Of a stretch of 64,000 nt of DNA, positions 35,570 to 48,149 are shown in pieces. A program made the position numbers and the translations under genes. The DNA is from Odobenus rosmarus divergens. Lineage: Eukaryota; Chordata; Mammalia; Carnivora; Odobenidae. Each line of letters begins with the position of its first letter. Position 1 is the first letter of the stretch. The DNA lies in contig NW_004450380.1 of the NCBI RefSeq assembly GCF_000321225.1, forward strand, positions 1,044,850 through 1,108,849, written 5' to 3'. The notes beneath the pieces were generated by a model that worked only from the letters and a program-made list of their open reading frames with translations, made no database searches and had not been told where the DNA came from.

Positions 35570-36014
35570 TGTAGTGAGCTGAATGGTGACCCCTCAAAAG
35601 ATATGTACCCACCCTAATCCCCGGGACCTGGGAAAATTGCCTAAGATGGCAAAAGGGGTGATGAAGTGAAGGATTTTGAGAAGAGGGGCTTATCCTGGAT
35701 GAGGTGGGTGAGCCCCAAATCCAATCACAGACATCCCCGAAAGTATGAGGCAGAGGGGGCTTGGACACACTGGGAGGAGAAGGCCCCGTGACCCAGCGCC
35801 ACACCCCCAGCCAACGAATACCTGGAGATACCAGAAGCTAGAAAGAGGCAAGGAACGGATTCTCCTCTGAAGCCTCTGGAGGGAGTCCAACCCTTCCTGA
35901 CACCTGGATCTCTAACTTCTGGTGTCCAGAACGGTGAGAGAATTTGTTACTGTCTTTTGTTTTGAACCACCCAATTTGTTGTAATTTGTTACGATGGCCC
36001 TGGAAAACTTACTG
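35570..36014 (+). mobile_element. MLT1-type LTR (solo)
   Basis: Starts TGTAGTGAGCTGAATGGTGACCCC, then AAATTGCCTAAGATGGC, GAGCCCCAAATCCAATCACAG, GCTTGGACACAC, CTGACACCTGGATCTCTAACTTC, CCAGAACGGTGAGAGAATTTG, AACCACCCAATTTGTTG and ends near ACTGCA. This is the order of MLT1 LTRs of the ERVL-MaLR family. No internal viral genes are present. Confidence 0.8.
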
Positions 36015-37860
36015 CAGTTTCTTAGCACTCTAACCAAAGGCTTGTTTATAGAACCAAACCAAAACAAAACCCTATTGATCAATTAAGTTCTTGGCATCAG
36101 TGGTATAAAGACACACAGTTAATACCTTATGAACGCAAAGGACAAAATCCACCTACTCTCATCAACAGGACAAAATCCTGTTTGTCAAATGTGGGGTTGG
36201 AAAAGGCTATTTACTAGAGGTCAGTTTTACTTGGTTATAACTGACTGACTTCAGATTCTGGATTTTTGCCAACTTTCTTACTTTACTTAATAATTTATTT
36301 CCTGTAAGCTCTTAAAACAAATAAATAAAAAACCTCAGTGTTTTTGAGTGAATGTTGGCCACAGAGAACATTTTTGACTTCTCCAGAGGAGTACAAATAA
36401 TAGTTTGGCTCTCAGGCTTAATCTTTAATAACAACCTCAGATGGGAGATGGTATGAGCTTAAATTCATACTCACTTTGCACCTAAATATTTTGATAGAGT
36501 ATTCAAGTGGATCATCGTTATTAGCGATATGCATTCAACTCAGGGTTATCCAACAAAGTTGACAGTGCTCCTTTCCTACTGTTTACCTAATTTCAAATTA
36601 TATTTGTATTTGACAATCCTCACATACTACAGATTATTCCATTAATACTTCACTGAGAATCAGGTTTCTGGCTCCTGCTTTGGCACTTTTTGATGACTTC
36701 AACTTTGAAAAAGTGCAAATGTATACCTTAGGACTAAAAGCAGACCGATGAAAACGTTCAAATGGTCTTACATCTAGAATAACCAGGAAATGCCTAGATT
36801 TGTTTAGACATACCAGTGGGGGAAAAGACCCTTAGAAATAATTCAGCTGGTATCCCCATAAGTGAATTATGTTGATAAATATTTGATTCATGCATTCATG
36901 CATTTGTACAGCAAGGCTGTGTTCCAGAACCTGGTCCCAACTCTAACTTCGCAAGAAGTAGACAATTAGCTGTGCAGTCAAGTACGTACAGGCTGAAAAC
37001 AGTGCAGAGAGACTCATTCATCTACTGGAGGCCTAGCCTCCACCGGCATGGGCTATACTAAAAACACAATTAGGTGGATGAACTAAGATGTCATTAAAAT
37101 AGATAGAGATAGAATCCAATTGAAAAGAAGTCTGTACAAGTGTAATACTGTTTTTCACAAATCCTACACACATGATCATTTAGAATTTAATTAGACAAAA
37201 CACTTAAGCATCATTTTTAAGATAAGCTACTACCCTAGGATAAAATACAAAGAAAATGAATGACGCTGGTTACCGACAGCTGTACTGCAAACACACTGAA
37301 ATTCTGATTTCTCTAAGAGATTCAGGGGACACAGCTTTTGAAAGTACCAACAGCCCTTCACAAGTGCTGGTGCTGTCACACAGGCTTCCCAAGCTAATCA
37401 CTCCCGGAGGAGGAGGGCGAGGGCATGCCGGGAAGGAGGTACCACTGTCTCATCATAAAGCCGAAACCACTATCAGCCCAGCTTTCCTGAGAATATATAT
37501 TCTCTGTATTTTATATCCATGTTTAATCACAATCCACATTTTTAAAACATTACTATTTGTCTTCGTCATCTCAAGAGGGGGAAAATGAATAATATCCACA
37601 CTCGCTGTGTCTGTTAATAACAAATAACCTTACACCTTCATTCTTTACAGAGGGGGAGAGCCAACAGTATTTATACAAACAAGCAACTGGCCATATTACC
37701 ACCGGGTAAGGCATGCAGGTCACATTTTCAGAACAAAAGAAACCCTACTTAAGACAAACGCTATGCTGTGTAATAAAAGTCACAACAAATAGTCGTGGTC
37801 AATACAGGATCAAAAAACTGCTCCAAAGGGGCCTCAGTTCTTTCCCTGCTCTGCCTCATC
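36015..37860. other. Repeat-poor intronic DNA
   Basis: No named repeat or gene. A 110-aa plus frame at 37256 has no family likeness. Confidence 0.5.
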
Positions 37861-37864
37861 CTTC

Positions 37865-38110
37865 AAGTGCTCTAGGAAGGACAACATTATGCTTTGGAGC
37901 GAGCATTATGCTGCAGCTTCCCAGCGTGGGTGGGTCTGAATCCTGGCTCTTCCACTTCTCAGCCATGGGAAATTTAAGCTCTCTACTCCCAGCCTCCTGA
38001 TCTGAAACCCAAGAAGCATAATAGCAGCAAATTGAAAGACAGGACAGGAAAGCACTCACCTGAGCGCAGCGTGAGTTAGATTTTGTTATTATTAAATAAT
38101 GGAACCACTG
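37865..38110 (+). repeat. Probable MIR fragment
   Basis: GGGTCTGAATCCTGGCTCTTCCACTTCTCAGCCATGGGAAA and CTGAAACCCAAGAAGC resemble the MIR core. Confidence 0.55.
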
Positions 38111-38335
38111 TCATTTATGGCAATATCATTTACAACTCAGCTCCAAGCTTGCATTAAATATTCCACTAATCAGTAGTACACTCACGCTGGAATATGGTCA
38201 TAAATAAATGAGGCAACAGGCAATCATCAGTAATAGGTTTACTCTATCACCCCCAAAACCAGTCTCTTTAGCTAGTGTCAGGTATATAAAACTTGAATCC
38301 TCTCCAAAGAAATGAAAAGGCTATCCCACATCAAA

Positions 38336-38358
38336 ATTAATTAATTAATTAATTAATA
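38336..38358. repeat. TTAA microsatellite
   Basis: Five to six AATT/TTAA units in a row. Confidence 0.93.
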
Positions 38359-38409
38359 CTTCCTTTTTCAAGGCAGGGTTACGTAAGAATATCAGAGTAA
38401 CTAGTCTTC

Positions 38410-39520
38410 CAAAAAAAAAAAAAAGAGCTAAAGTCTCAGATCTCTCTGAATCATTTTTATTAAATGATATACACAGGATACAAGACCATGAAAATCAAAT
38501 AATTTAAAATTTCCCAAGAAGAGCTTTTAAACCCAAAAATGGCAGCTTTCAGTCAAAATAGATTTATATGACTTTAAGAAAGCTTTAGTCTTAAGTAAAA
38601 GTCTTCATGGGACAAATTTTACCTAAGACAAAAAGAGGCTTAATGTTGATAACAGTATAAAATCGATTAATTTCATGGTTTACAATACAGTTACGCATTT
38701 AGTTGCTTGTTGACAGATGCCAACCAAATTTACACATGAACCACCTAAGAGAAAATATAGCAGAATCTTTTTTCCACTAGTCGATTTTCATAAATAAATA
38801 TTAGCACCACAAATACTGAATATATAATTCACAATAGTATGCTATGTCTTAAATATCTTAAAAATCATACAGCCAAATATAGTTATTGCGGAAATGCATG
38901 ATGATAAACATAACAAAACATTTGCAATCTTTGAAATTGTGTGTTCCATTTTTATATAGTGCATTGCAAGTGTTCTATTCCAATTAGATCTAAGTAAAAG
39001 CCCTATGAATGTGTCTGAGGGAATAAAAGAAGTAGAATTTCTCACTGAAATTATCATTGTCCTCTCTTGCAAGTGTCTTGAAAATAATCCTAAGGATTTT
39101 TTTTTTTGTATTATCTACATTTCAATGAGCTAGCATAGTAACAATTTTTCAACTCACAGGGACAATCTGAAACGTAACTTTTTTAAAAAATGAAAGTACT
39201 TTTGCATATTCTACGAGCTTACTAGATCTATGTTGATTAGGTGTTTCAGCTCCTACAAACGCAGAGGTTTGGGTTGTCATTCCCCTTTTATTAGTCCTTT
39301 CAAGCATAGTCTTTCCTTGCGGGTCACACTCTGCGGTGTCATCTGTGTAATCTCCTTGACTCCACCGTCTCTGAAAATTGGGTGGGGTCTACCACACACG
39401 CCAAAGCACTACACACTTCTGCCCCGCTCCCTCATCTTCAGGTACCGTTCATAGCTCAAAGCGTCACAGCTCAGAGAACAAGGTTCTTGAAACACTTTTA
39501 TTTAGAGACGGGGAAAACGG
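38410..39520. other. AT-rich intronic DNA, no gene seen
   Basis: Nothing named. Confidence 0.5.
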
Positions 39521-39524
39521 GCTT

Positions 39525-39745
39525 CTGATAGATTCATTCATTCAAAAATACATCGTTTGAGTGTCAAAATGCGCACGCGCACGGAGAACTCAGGCGTGGT
39601 GGATCCAGGCACAGGCCCTGCCCTCGTGGTGCTCTAAGCCTAGCGGGCAGCTGTGAGAACTGCAGAAAAGTGGATGCTTTGGGCAATTAAAACGCAAAAC
39701 GAAAAGTTCTTCGTGATCTAGGAAGTCATACTGAGGAGTGGCAGC
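39525..39745 (+). repeat. Probable L2 fragment
   Basis: GATTCATTCATTCAAAAATAC, AGGCACAGGCCCTGCCCTCGTGGTGCTCTAAGCC, then GAAAAGTGGATGC follow L2 order. Confidence 0.6.
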
Positions 39746-39749
39746 ATCT

Positions 39750-41335
39750 CCCACACGTGGCATTTCCCGGGGCACCCCACGTGCCTTGTGGAATGGTTCT
39801 CGGTAACATCTGTGGTCTGATGCATTCCTGTGGGGAAAGGGCTTGGCAGGAATATCAGCATAGGATCCCTCAACAAAGAACTGGTTTGCTGCTGTGCTGG
39901 TTCCAAGATCGGGCCCTGCACCCATTCCTCTTGGAAGCCTCATGACAATACAAGCGGAGGCCTGGTAATCGTTCACAGGATGCTTCTTTCACCTAGCGTA
40001 ACATGTAACACACCTGAGCCTTTCAAGTTTCAAGATCCTGCCCGAGCAGTCTTTTTCTCTCATGGTTTTCTGCACAGTATTGATTAATGAGGTCATACTG
40101 CAAAACACTCAAATGTTTATGATGATTTCACCCTGTTTGTCTGGTTGTCATATAAGGTCACTGAGAGATTTGTCTGCTCTTGTACTGGTCAATGTTCCCA
40201 TTGCAACTGACCAGATGGAAGGTGTTTACAATTTTGGTGATTTTGCGTTGCGCTTCCAAGATGCCTTAAAAGCTTTCCAGATGTACCCACATTCCTCTGC
40301 TTTCCCACATATGCTCCTTCATGATTATTTTGAAAAGTATATTATAGTCAAGAGATTGTGCTTCCACTGCATAATGCATGAACTTGTCATTTTTATATTA
40401 GGTATAGTTTTCATATCTCCTTCCTAAAGAAGGCTGGGGCCCATGTTTTGCTTTGAAGCTGAAGCAGTGACGAGAAAAGGACCCACGCGCTGAATACCAC
40501 AGATGTTCCAGAGTGACCTTCTCTAAGGTCAGAACGGTGGCCTGCCGGTACTTCACCTACTTTATCATTTTCCTCTCTTTTCCAGAAAACTGCACAATGA
40601 TCACTTATCTTTTAGCATTCCGGTATTTGTTTCCAGGTATTCTATAAATTAGTTAATCAAATCCCGGTTTCCTTTGTTTTTCGAAAACACTACACTTCAA
40701 AACTGTGACACTTAACTAATTATCCTTTTAAATTTAAGAACATCTTAAAAGAATTACAGTGTTCAGTTTTACTTTGAGAGAAAAGCAAGGTGAATGGAAA
40801 GACAGAGAAGAAAGAGAGAGAGAGAGAACAAAAAGCATCCACACAAACTAGCCAACAGAAAAAGAGCATCTTGGCAATTTAATGAAGAATAAACCGTGAG
40901 ATTAGTTTACATAGCAGTAGATATGTTGTGGAGAATTACTCAATCTGCACTCAGCTTCCTGCTGGGTTAAATGTGAGCTAAATTATTATTTTGCTTACAT
41001 TTACGCCCTTGTAGATTGTGAAAGCAGAGTCTTCTTTTTAATCTGCTTTCTGCATGATAGCAAAAAGTCTCCAACTCCACACACTGCATTAAACACCCGG
41101 TCATTCCCGTAGTATTTTAACAAAGTAGCTAGGGCCACAGAAATTTAAACAATTTCGAAGAAATGGACAAATTTTAAAAGATGACATTTTACAACTTCTT
41201 TATTAGAAATATTTTCCATTTCACTACACCATATTCCCTAAATGTTTAAATTAATGTAATCTCCTACATTATATATTCGTTGCAGTAAATAGCCTTAATG
41301 AATATCAAATACGGAGGCAGGGAGTCCATAACACC
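39750..41335. other. Intronic DNA, chance frames only
   Basis: Several overlapping frames on both strands (128 aa minus at 39590, 121 aa plus at 40062). None has motifs I recognise or splice borders, and none continues across the block. Confidence 0.5.
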
Positions 41336-41339
41336 AGCC

Positions 41340-41410
41340 TACTCACTATGCAACTCTAGCACCTACCACAGAGCCGGCTGGTATTTATCCATTAATTGAA
41401 TAAATAAGCC
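41340..41410 (-). repeat. L2 end fragment
   Basis: CTCTAGCACCTACCACAGAGCCGGCTGGTATTTATCC then TTGAATAAATAA: reverse-strand 3' end of L2. Confidence 0.6.
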
Positions 41411-42144
41411 TACCACTACGTAAACCACACTCATGTCAGCAAAGCTCTCTCAAACAGAAATCTCACTCTAACACAACGCTGCATAGCTCACCCCATGTTT
41501 CTGTTAGAACACATCCGATGGATAGCATATACAACCATCAGTGTCTCCCTAGGGCAGATGGTGGGAGTTGGCAGCAGCACCTGGTCATCAGGAGAAGGCC
41601 AGTGCCATTTGAAAAACCCCTCAGGTGATTCAACCCTTCCATCCCTGTATTCAAGTCACTGCCTTGTAGAATAAAACCCAACAAAGCAGAATGGGGTTTT
41701 ATCTCAGACCTACTGAGTGTCCCCTATAATAAATCTCCAGGAGCACAAGACCCGAAAATGACACCACATCAAACCACCAACTCTATCCCTCTGGGGCCAA
41801 ATCCCTGGCCTTCCCAACCCCATCCTCCTCCCCCTTTGTTTTTTCCAAGGCCATATACTGACCGAGACTTGTCTCACAGCAGGTAAGTGGTGAACAGAAG
41901 AAGTGCTAAAAGGCAGGATGAAGGGGACACTTAAGTGCACAGAGCTATGCACGGTGCTCAGGCATCACCCCCATGACCTCCCCACAGTGGCACGGAGAGA
42001 CAGGTGCCAGGGTAGCCTCACTCTGCACAGCCATGCTGAGGCAAGCCAAGGACAAAGTTGAGATCTGAATAAAGATCTGCTGAAGTAAACAAAATCCTGC
42101 CCTGCCACACTGCTCAAGCCCTCAAAAGGAGGAAGTATATTACA

Positions 42145-42555
42145 CCAGTGGTGAGAAGCACATACTCTGAAGTTCACATGCCAACTCCACCACCAACTAG
42201 CTGTGTGCCTTTGGGCATACTGTTTCCTATCTCTGTGCCTCAGCTGCTTCTTCTGGAAAATGGGGACAACAGTTTAGAAGAACTGAATTAATATTTATGA
42301 GGGGGGCACCTGGGTGGCTCAATGGGTTAAGCGTCTGCCTTCAGCTCAGGTCATGATCCCGGGGTCCTGGGATTGAGCCCCGCATCGGGCTCCCGCTCAG
42401 TGGGGAGCCCGCTTCTCCCTCTCCCTGTGCTCCTGCCCTCTGCTCATGCTCTGTCTCTCTTTCAAATAAATAAAATCTTTTAAAAATATATTTATGAAGT
42501 ACACAGAACAACGTCTGGCTAATACTGAGCATTACACAGCATTTGTTAAATGAAT
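42145..42555 (+). repeat. MIR SINE split by a CAN-SINE
   Basis: GTGGTGAGAAGCACATACTCTG, CTAGCTGTGTGCCTTTGGGC, TCTGGAAAATGGGGAC up to 42300, then after the SINE AACGTCTGGCTAATACTGAGC and TTGTTAAATGAATAAAG. Confidence 0.85.
42301..42487 (+). mobile_element. CAN-SINE nested in MIR
   Basis: GGGGGGCACCTGGGTGGCTCA, TCATGATCCCGGGGTCCTGG, CT-rich part, AAATAAATAAAATC tail. Target-site duplication ATATTTATGA at 42291-42300 and 42488-42497. Antisense to AKT3. Confidence 0.96.
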
Positions 42556-42559
42556 AAAG

Positions 42560-45500
42560 AAAGTATGGCTAACCAAAAAAGATGTAGTAAGTGCTTAACA
42601 TACATAAGCATATTAAACTACACAAAAGTGGAGTATTTAAAATAAAGTGTAATTTGTTAATCTCATTTGGCCCGACTATCACTGTTTCACATTAGCTGAG
42701 CAGAGTAGATGCTGGTTTTTTGTGGAAAAATTTTCAATTTTTGTTATTCACTTTGCTTATATCCTATTTTCATCCCCCATTATTACCAATAACAATGAGT
42801 TAACATATCATTTATACTCAACCAATTGAACTCTTTTGTTAAAAACAGGTAACGCTGTTACAGAAACAGTCTTTCTTGATTCAATATCAAGTAAATCTAT
42901 GGGGAAAAAAAATCAAGCACTCCACTGGATCTACTACTAAACATCTCCATGTTTCTTTCAAATTATCTCATAAAAGGTTAGCACATACAAGAAGCAAACA
43001 CAAGAGTATACAACTCACTACTTTTATACCAGGCCTTTCTTACTCTTCCTTTTTTATTGTGCAAGTTAATTATTTAACCTCAACCACTCTGAATTTGGGT
43101 ATGTGGTAAACCATACATTAATGTTAGGCTTTCATAAATACTTAGAAATGATACCATATTTCAACTGGTAGTATATTTTATATTTACATGTAACAACTAT
43201 ATATCCAGTGAAGCAAATTAATCTTGATTTGTACTGTAAAGCTGTGATCATGCTTAAGTTTATAAAACTGAAGGGAGTGTAAGGTTTTCATTTCAATGAA
43301 TTGGGCTAGATATTCAAAAGTGTGGTTCAAATAATACTGAATATCAGAGTATCTGTTATCCAAGAGACAAAAAGCTAAAAGACATCCAAGTGAAATCATT
43401 TAACTTTCCCAGGTAATTTTCTTATCCTCTTTGTTAACTGATCTAACGCAGCAGTCTGTGGCCTGTCGTCCGCCTTCATGTTCTCAGAAAAAGGCTGAAT
43501 GGGCTTGATGTGGTCAGCACACGCCAAGTGCAGGGACGGCGAACATATTCAAAAGAACAGAACAAATCAAACACTATTCAGTTATTCAAAGAAGTCCACT
43601 CCTCCGCAAAGCAAGCTTATCGATCAGATAAAAAGCAGAAAAGCTGCTTCTCAATGTTAAAAATGAATTTACTTACCTTGGCCCTCTGAGGGCAGTATTA
43701 CCTAACACATAGACAGGAAATTTCAGGAAACAATCTACCTACCCTTCCATAAAAACCATCTTTTAAGAAAACCTGAAATGGGCATATTTCTCATCGATAC
43801 ATAAGTATTTCTTTCCTCATCATTATCTGTACCTCTATACAAGCTTAAGAGTGTTTGTTTCCCAGAGTTTCCAGTAAGTTTGAAAGGAAAGATTTTCTTG
43901 AAATGAAGGCATCATGAAGGAAAGTGGTTTGAGGCATCAGTCACGAAAGTCATTCAAAATCCAATGAAATGCAAAGTTACATAAATGATTCTGCACTGTA
44001 TAAATTCTCTCTTAAGTTCTATTAAGTTTCTATCATAATGGTGTCTGTAATTTGTTATTTAAAAACTGCAGGACACCGGAACATTCAAATCTTTGAGTAA
44101 AGATAAAGTAATTCAAAGAGATTAACATTCAGCACCAAACTACCCCTCACTTATTAATAAAATATAAGACAAATGACAAATGCGTAGGGTAGGGTCAAAG
44201 CACTGACCTAATTTTCATACTGCTTCTAAAACTGTAAAAATCTTCACAGAGCATGAGGATGATCAATTTCCTTTCCTGGATCTAATGCAATGTGCACTGG
44301 GTGTTTTATTCCTTTTCCTCAGAAAGCACCTATTGCACGCAAAGTAGGAAAAAAGTTTTCTGGCATTTGCTTGTCAAAGAATTTTTTTAGGATGTACAAA
44401 ACACTCCATACGCAACGCTGAATAACCAGCTCTGTATACTACAGCGACATGGCAAACTTTTAATCAAAGAGTATAAAAAGCGCTAATCTTCACGTCAGAG
44501 TCTTACTTACGTGTAAGTTACTCAGTGACCATCCAACCGCACGCCACCAACGCCCCCCAATTAACCCAGCCCAAACCAAAGAGCGGTCTTACAGTGAGTG
44601 AGCTCCTGAAGGGAGATAAAAATTATTATAAGCAGGTAAATAACAAACTTTACTTTCACATATGGTTTCCACTGAGTGGAAATACACCCTCATATAGAAT
44701 TTGTATTTACGTTTAAGAAAAGCCCTTGCTTCCCCAAGTTAAAGGATGATGAATTCTCCCCTCAGGAACTATACCAATACCTGGCGTGACTTTGACTAAA
44801 CAGGGTTCCTAAAATATGTGCTATGGGCACTAAACAGTAGTGTACTATGGAAAATTTAAGGTCAAAGAAAAAAAATTCTTACATTCCAAATCCTATTTAA
44901 CTAAAACAAAAAGTACCCAGAGTTAGCTTAAGAGTCAGTGAAACATAATGTAAATGCAGAAAAGGGAAAGAAGGTCATTGCATAAAACTCTTTTCTGTAA
45001 TAAATATATATACTTAAGTTTAAATATCTCCTCAGAGAGATGCCAGGAAACAACAGCTGCTGTTCTCTGTGCTTTCACTTAAAAGTATAAAATTATGAAC
45101 TTTAATGCTGTGTTCCAGTCTCAAGCAAATAAGTGACTTGCCCAGCCAAAAACTACACGAACTTCACGGTTTCTGCCTTTCTGCCTTTGTATCTTAATCA
45201 TCTTCTGTTCTAAAAAGTGCTACCAAGTTTACCAACATCTTTAATCAGATTTTCTTAAACTAAAACACATTAAAAATTTTAAGCCAAAACATTTAGCAAG
45301 ATGCCTTAAAGAATATGTCAGACAGAGAAATACTCTTCTGTTTTCAACATACTGGCCAATATTTTTAAAAATTACTATTCATGCAGGATTTTTCTGAGGC
45401 ACAATTCAAATGCATTTATATACCATTAACGCTAAGAAGTTCCTCAAGGCTTTTTGGATTATCCTGAAAATACACCAAGCACCAGTTTCACTCCTATGTC

Positions 45501-45740
45501 TTCACAGCGAAAGAGTCTCCTCCTCATCTGTGGCGCTACATTTCATGGGCTCTGGGATATTTCCACTTCTTTGGTATTGGAAGTTGTTTTGGGGATGCCA
45601 TTATTAAAAAGAAAATTAAACGATGACACTTAACTATCTGTACATGAACACTGGCATTTATCACCATGTGCTGTTAGATATTAAAATCTTCTGAGAAGCC
45701 AGCATCGTGTTCTACAGCATTCAGATTGACGGTTTTTTGG
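42560..45740. other. Repeat-poor intronic DNA
   Basis: No named repeats over about 3.2 kb. 43430-43720 is less AT-rich than its surroundings and on the minus strand contains a donor-like AAG|GTAAGTAAAT at about 43670; no matching exon is evident. Possible conserved non-coding DNA. Confidence 0.5.
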
Positions 45741-45746
45741 TTTTTG

Positions 45747-46115
45747 TTTTTTTTTTTTTTTTTTTAAGTGTAACCAATTTATTCTTCAAAACCAAAACAG
45801 AAGTCCTTAGTCACTATACCCAGTCCCATTAACCACTTCAGCAGCCAGATGGGGCAGCTCTCCTGGGTGCAGCCTTCCTTGACTCTTCACCCAAAATCAG
45901 GGAGGAGAGGAAAAACCTTGGAGGAACCACCTGCACACTCGTGGGCACTAACCAGCCTATGCCGACGGGAGGGACTCTGTCGCCGGCCACAGCCGCCCCC
46001 TCTCCCCTCCAGGAAACGCTGTGCCACCCCCGCACTCAGTACTGTATGAGCCTCATTAGTGTCTTCGTCTGCAAAATCAAGAGCCAGGACAATCACATCA
46101 TATTTTAAAACTCCA
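45747..46115 (-). pseudogene. Possible processed pseudogene, source unknown
   Basis: On the minus strand this block ends with AATAAA (45778-45783), 12 nt, then a run of at least 19 A. That layout is typical of a reverse-transcribed mRNA 3' end. The body is GC-rich compared with flanking AT-rich intron. Minus frames of 65 and 69 aa overlap in different frames, as expected after frame breaks. I do not recognise the source protein. The 5' limit is uncertain and I could not find a clear target-site duplication. It could instead be a diverged repeat with an A tail. Confidence 0.45.
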
Positions 46116-46689
46116 CAAGGAGATGAAACACTATTTTTAGGATTGTTTGTTCACTACGATCATTAAACTCAGTCACTATGATAGGTCTGAAAATCTAGTT
46201 TTTATTTTTAAAATATTCGTACTTATAACCCAAATACAGCTTAAGTGTTGGCCATAGCAGAGAAAAATGTAGTTCTAAGATAATGAGATTAATATTGAAT
46301 TAAAGGAATAAATACAGTTTTCAGCAATCTCAGGCTGAATTTTTTAGGTAGAAAATGATTTTATAAGATACAATATGAAATCATGCCTGAGTAACCACTC
46401 GTGTCACACCCCAAAAACAGCTACATTCAACAGTTTTCTTATATTCTCTTTCAACAATCAACTTCCCTTCAGATTTATGAAACAATCATAAATCACTAAA
46501 CAGACATAAGGTTCTAAGAAAGCACCTTACATCTCTTCCATGACCTCGAGAACAGTGCGTGCTCACCGTGCAACACTCCCAGCATTGGGAGGTGCCCCAC
46601 TCACAACAGTTACAGACCTGCAGACCGACATACACACCACACCTCCCAAAACCAAAATACTCCCCTAACAGCTACCATGGCACAGGGTC

Positions 46690-46880
46690 CAGATGTTCTA
46701 AATATATCAGCATCTCATTTAGTCCTCACAAGATCTCTGCCTTAGCAGTTCTCATGGCCTTCTTTTAGCACGGGAAGAAATTGACCCTTAAGTAGGTAAA
46801 GGACTTCTGTAAAGTCACTCATCTAAGGGACGTGATATTTAAATCTGGTCCGTGTTAAGTTCAAAGACACTCTGCCTTTA
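46690..46880 (-). repeat. MIR SINE
   Basis: Reverse MIR: CATCTCATTTAGTCCTCAC, GGAAGAAATTGACCC, AAAGTCACTCATCTAAGGG, TTTAAATCTGGTCC. Confidence 0.65.
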
Positions 46881-46884
46881 ATAT

Positions 46885-48149
46885 TTTAATCCCCTTAGCA
46901 TGTATACTTGCCTGCACTAGTCAGATTCTGTAAACGGCTCTGAAAAAAGGAAAAGTAATATGACATGATGAATAAAGGCCAGAACTGCAAGTCTGCTCTT
47001 ATACAAGCTTGCTTTTGTTTAGCCACTCACTGGCACCCCAACTGTCACACCACACTCACTCGGTTTAATAATGCCCCTACCTGGAAAACAGCATGCTGCT
47101 TGCTCCCAAACTTAGCAGGGATATCAGCCCTGACTGTGAAACTACAAATATTTGTGCATAATTCCACATACAAAAATAGGGGCATAAACGTGGCCTCTAA
47201 ATAAAAGAAAAAACTAAATACAACAACAGGACAAAGACAAGGTCCAGTGTGGCTGATGAGTCTCTAAACCTTTGCAGCAAACACAGATTAGAGTCACTTG
47301 AAGAGAAATTGACAGTGAGCTCGAAAGTTTTTCTAAATAGACCTGACCTCTATTTCTTTAGGAAGAATGGAAAATAACAGATAATCTTCCTTCGGTCCTT
47401 TCAGAAAGACATTACTCTGGTCACAAAGCTCTGTCAGTTATGTTTGCCTTTCAGCCACACGTTAGGCATTTCTGCTTCATAATTATGTAACAAAACCCTA
47501 AATGTTTTAGGAAAACAGAAGTTTACCAAAAATTAAAAACTCTTTTAATTACACCACACATTTTTTTTTTTGGTAACATAAATCCAAATAGGGGAAAAAA
47601 GGGGGAAAGAGAAGTCAAGGCTTCTCTTTTTGTTTTCCAGCAATTTCACTCACATCGTGCTTGATTTTAAGATTTGACAAACATTTTAAAAAATAAATAT
47701 GTAAAATAAAATTTCACAAAAATTTGGTGTCCTAGAACAGAAACACCTTTGAGAAACCGGACCTCACATCACTGTTTCTTCTCGATTATTTAAAGTCAAA
47801 GTGATCAAACAGGTATTTAATAAACATTCCCTCTGAGTGTTATCATAGCCTTTTAAAAAATTGCAGAGATACCATATCTCTAATACCTAACGACAAGAAG
47901 GGATCTGAAGGAAACCTACAGCCAAACCCATACTCCGCGATGACAATGCATGCCTGTCGTTTACAGAATCAAAGACGACCGAGAGAAAAAAAGAGTATTA
48001 ACCGAGAAGGCCTGGTTCCCATACAACTTTGCTTCACAACTAGTCACATCTGAGTTCAAAGTAGGACGGAATTACTTGGTAACATAAATTCGGGACTCTC
48101 TATCTCACCCCTAGTGGTCGGCTAGAAAACAAATCAATTCAGTCTCAAG
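46885..48149. other. Intronic DNA, no gene seen
   Basis: Nothing recognised. Confidence 0.5.

Noticed and set aside
39590..39976. 128-aa minus frame
   Set aside because: Overlaps frames on the other strand and part of an L2 copy; no motif.
40062..40427. 121-aa plus frame
   Set aside because: No motif, no splice borders, no conserved family that I recognise.
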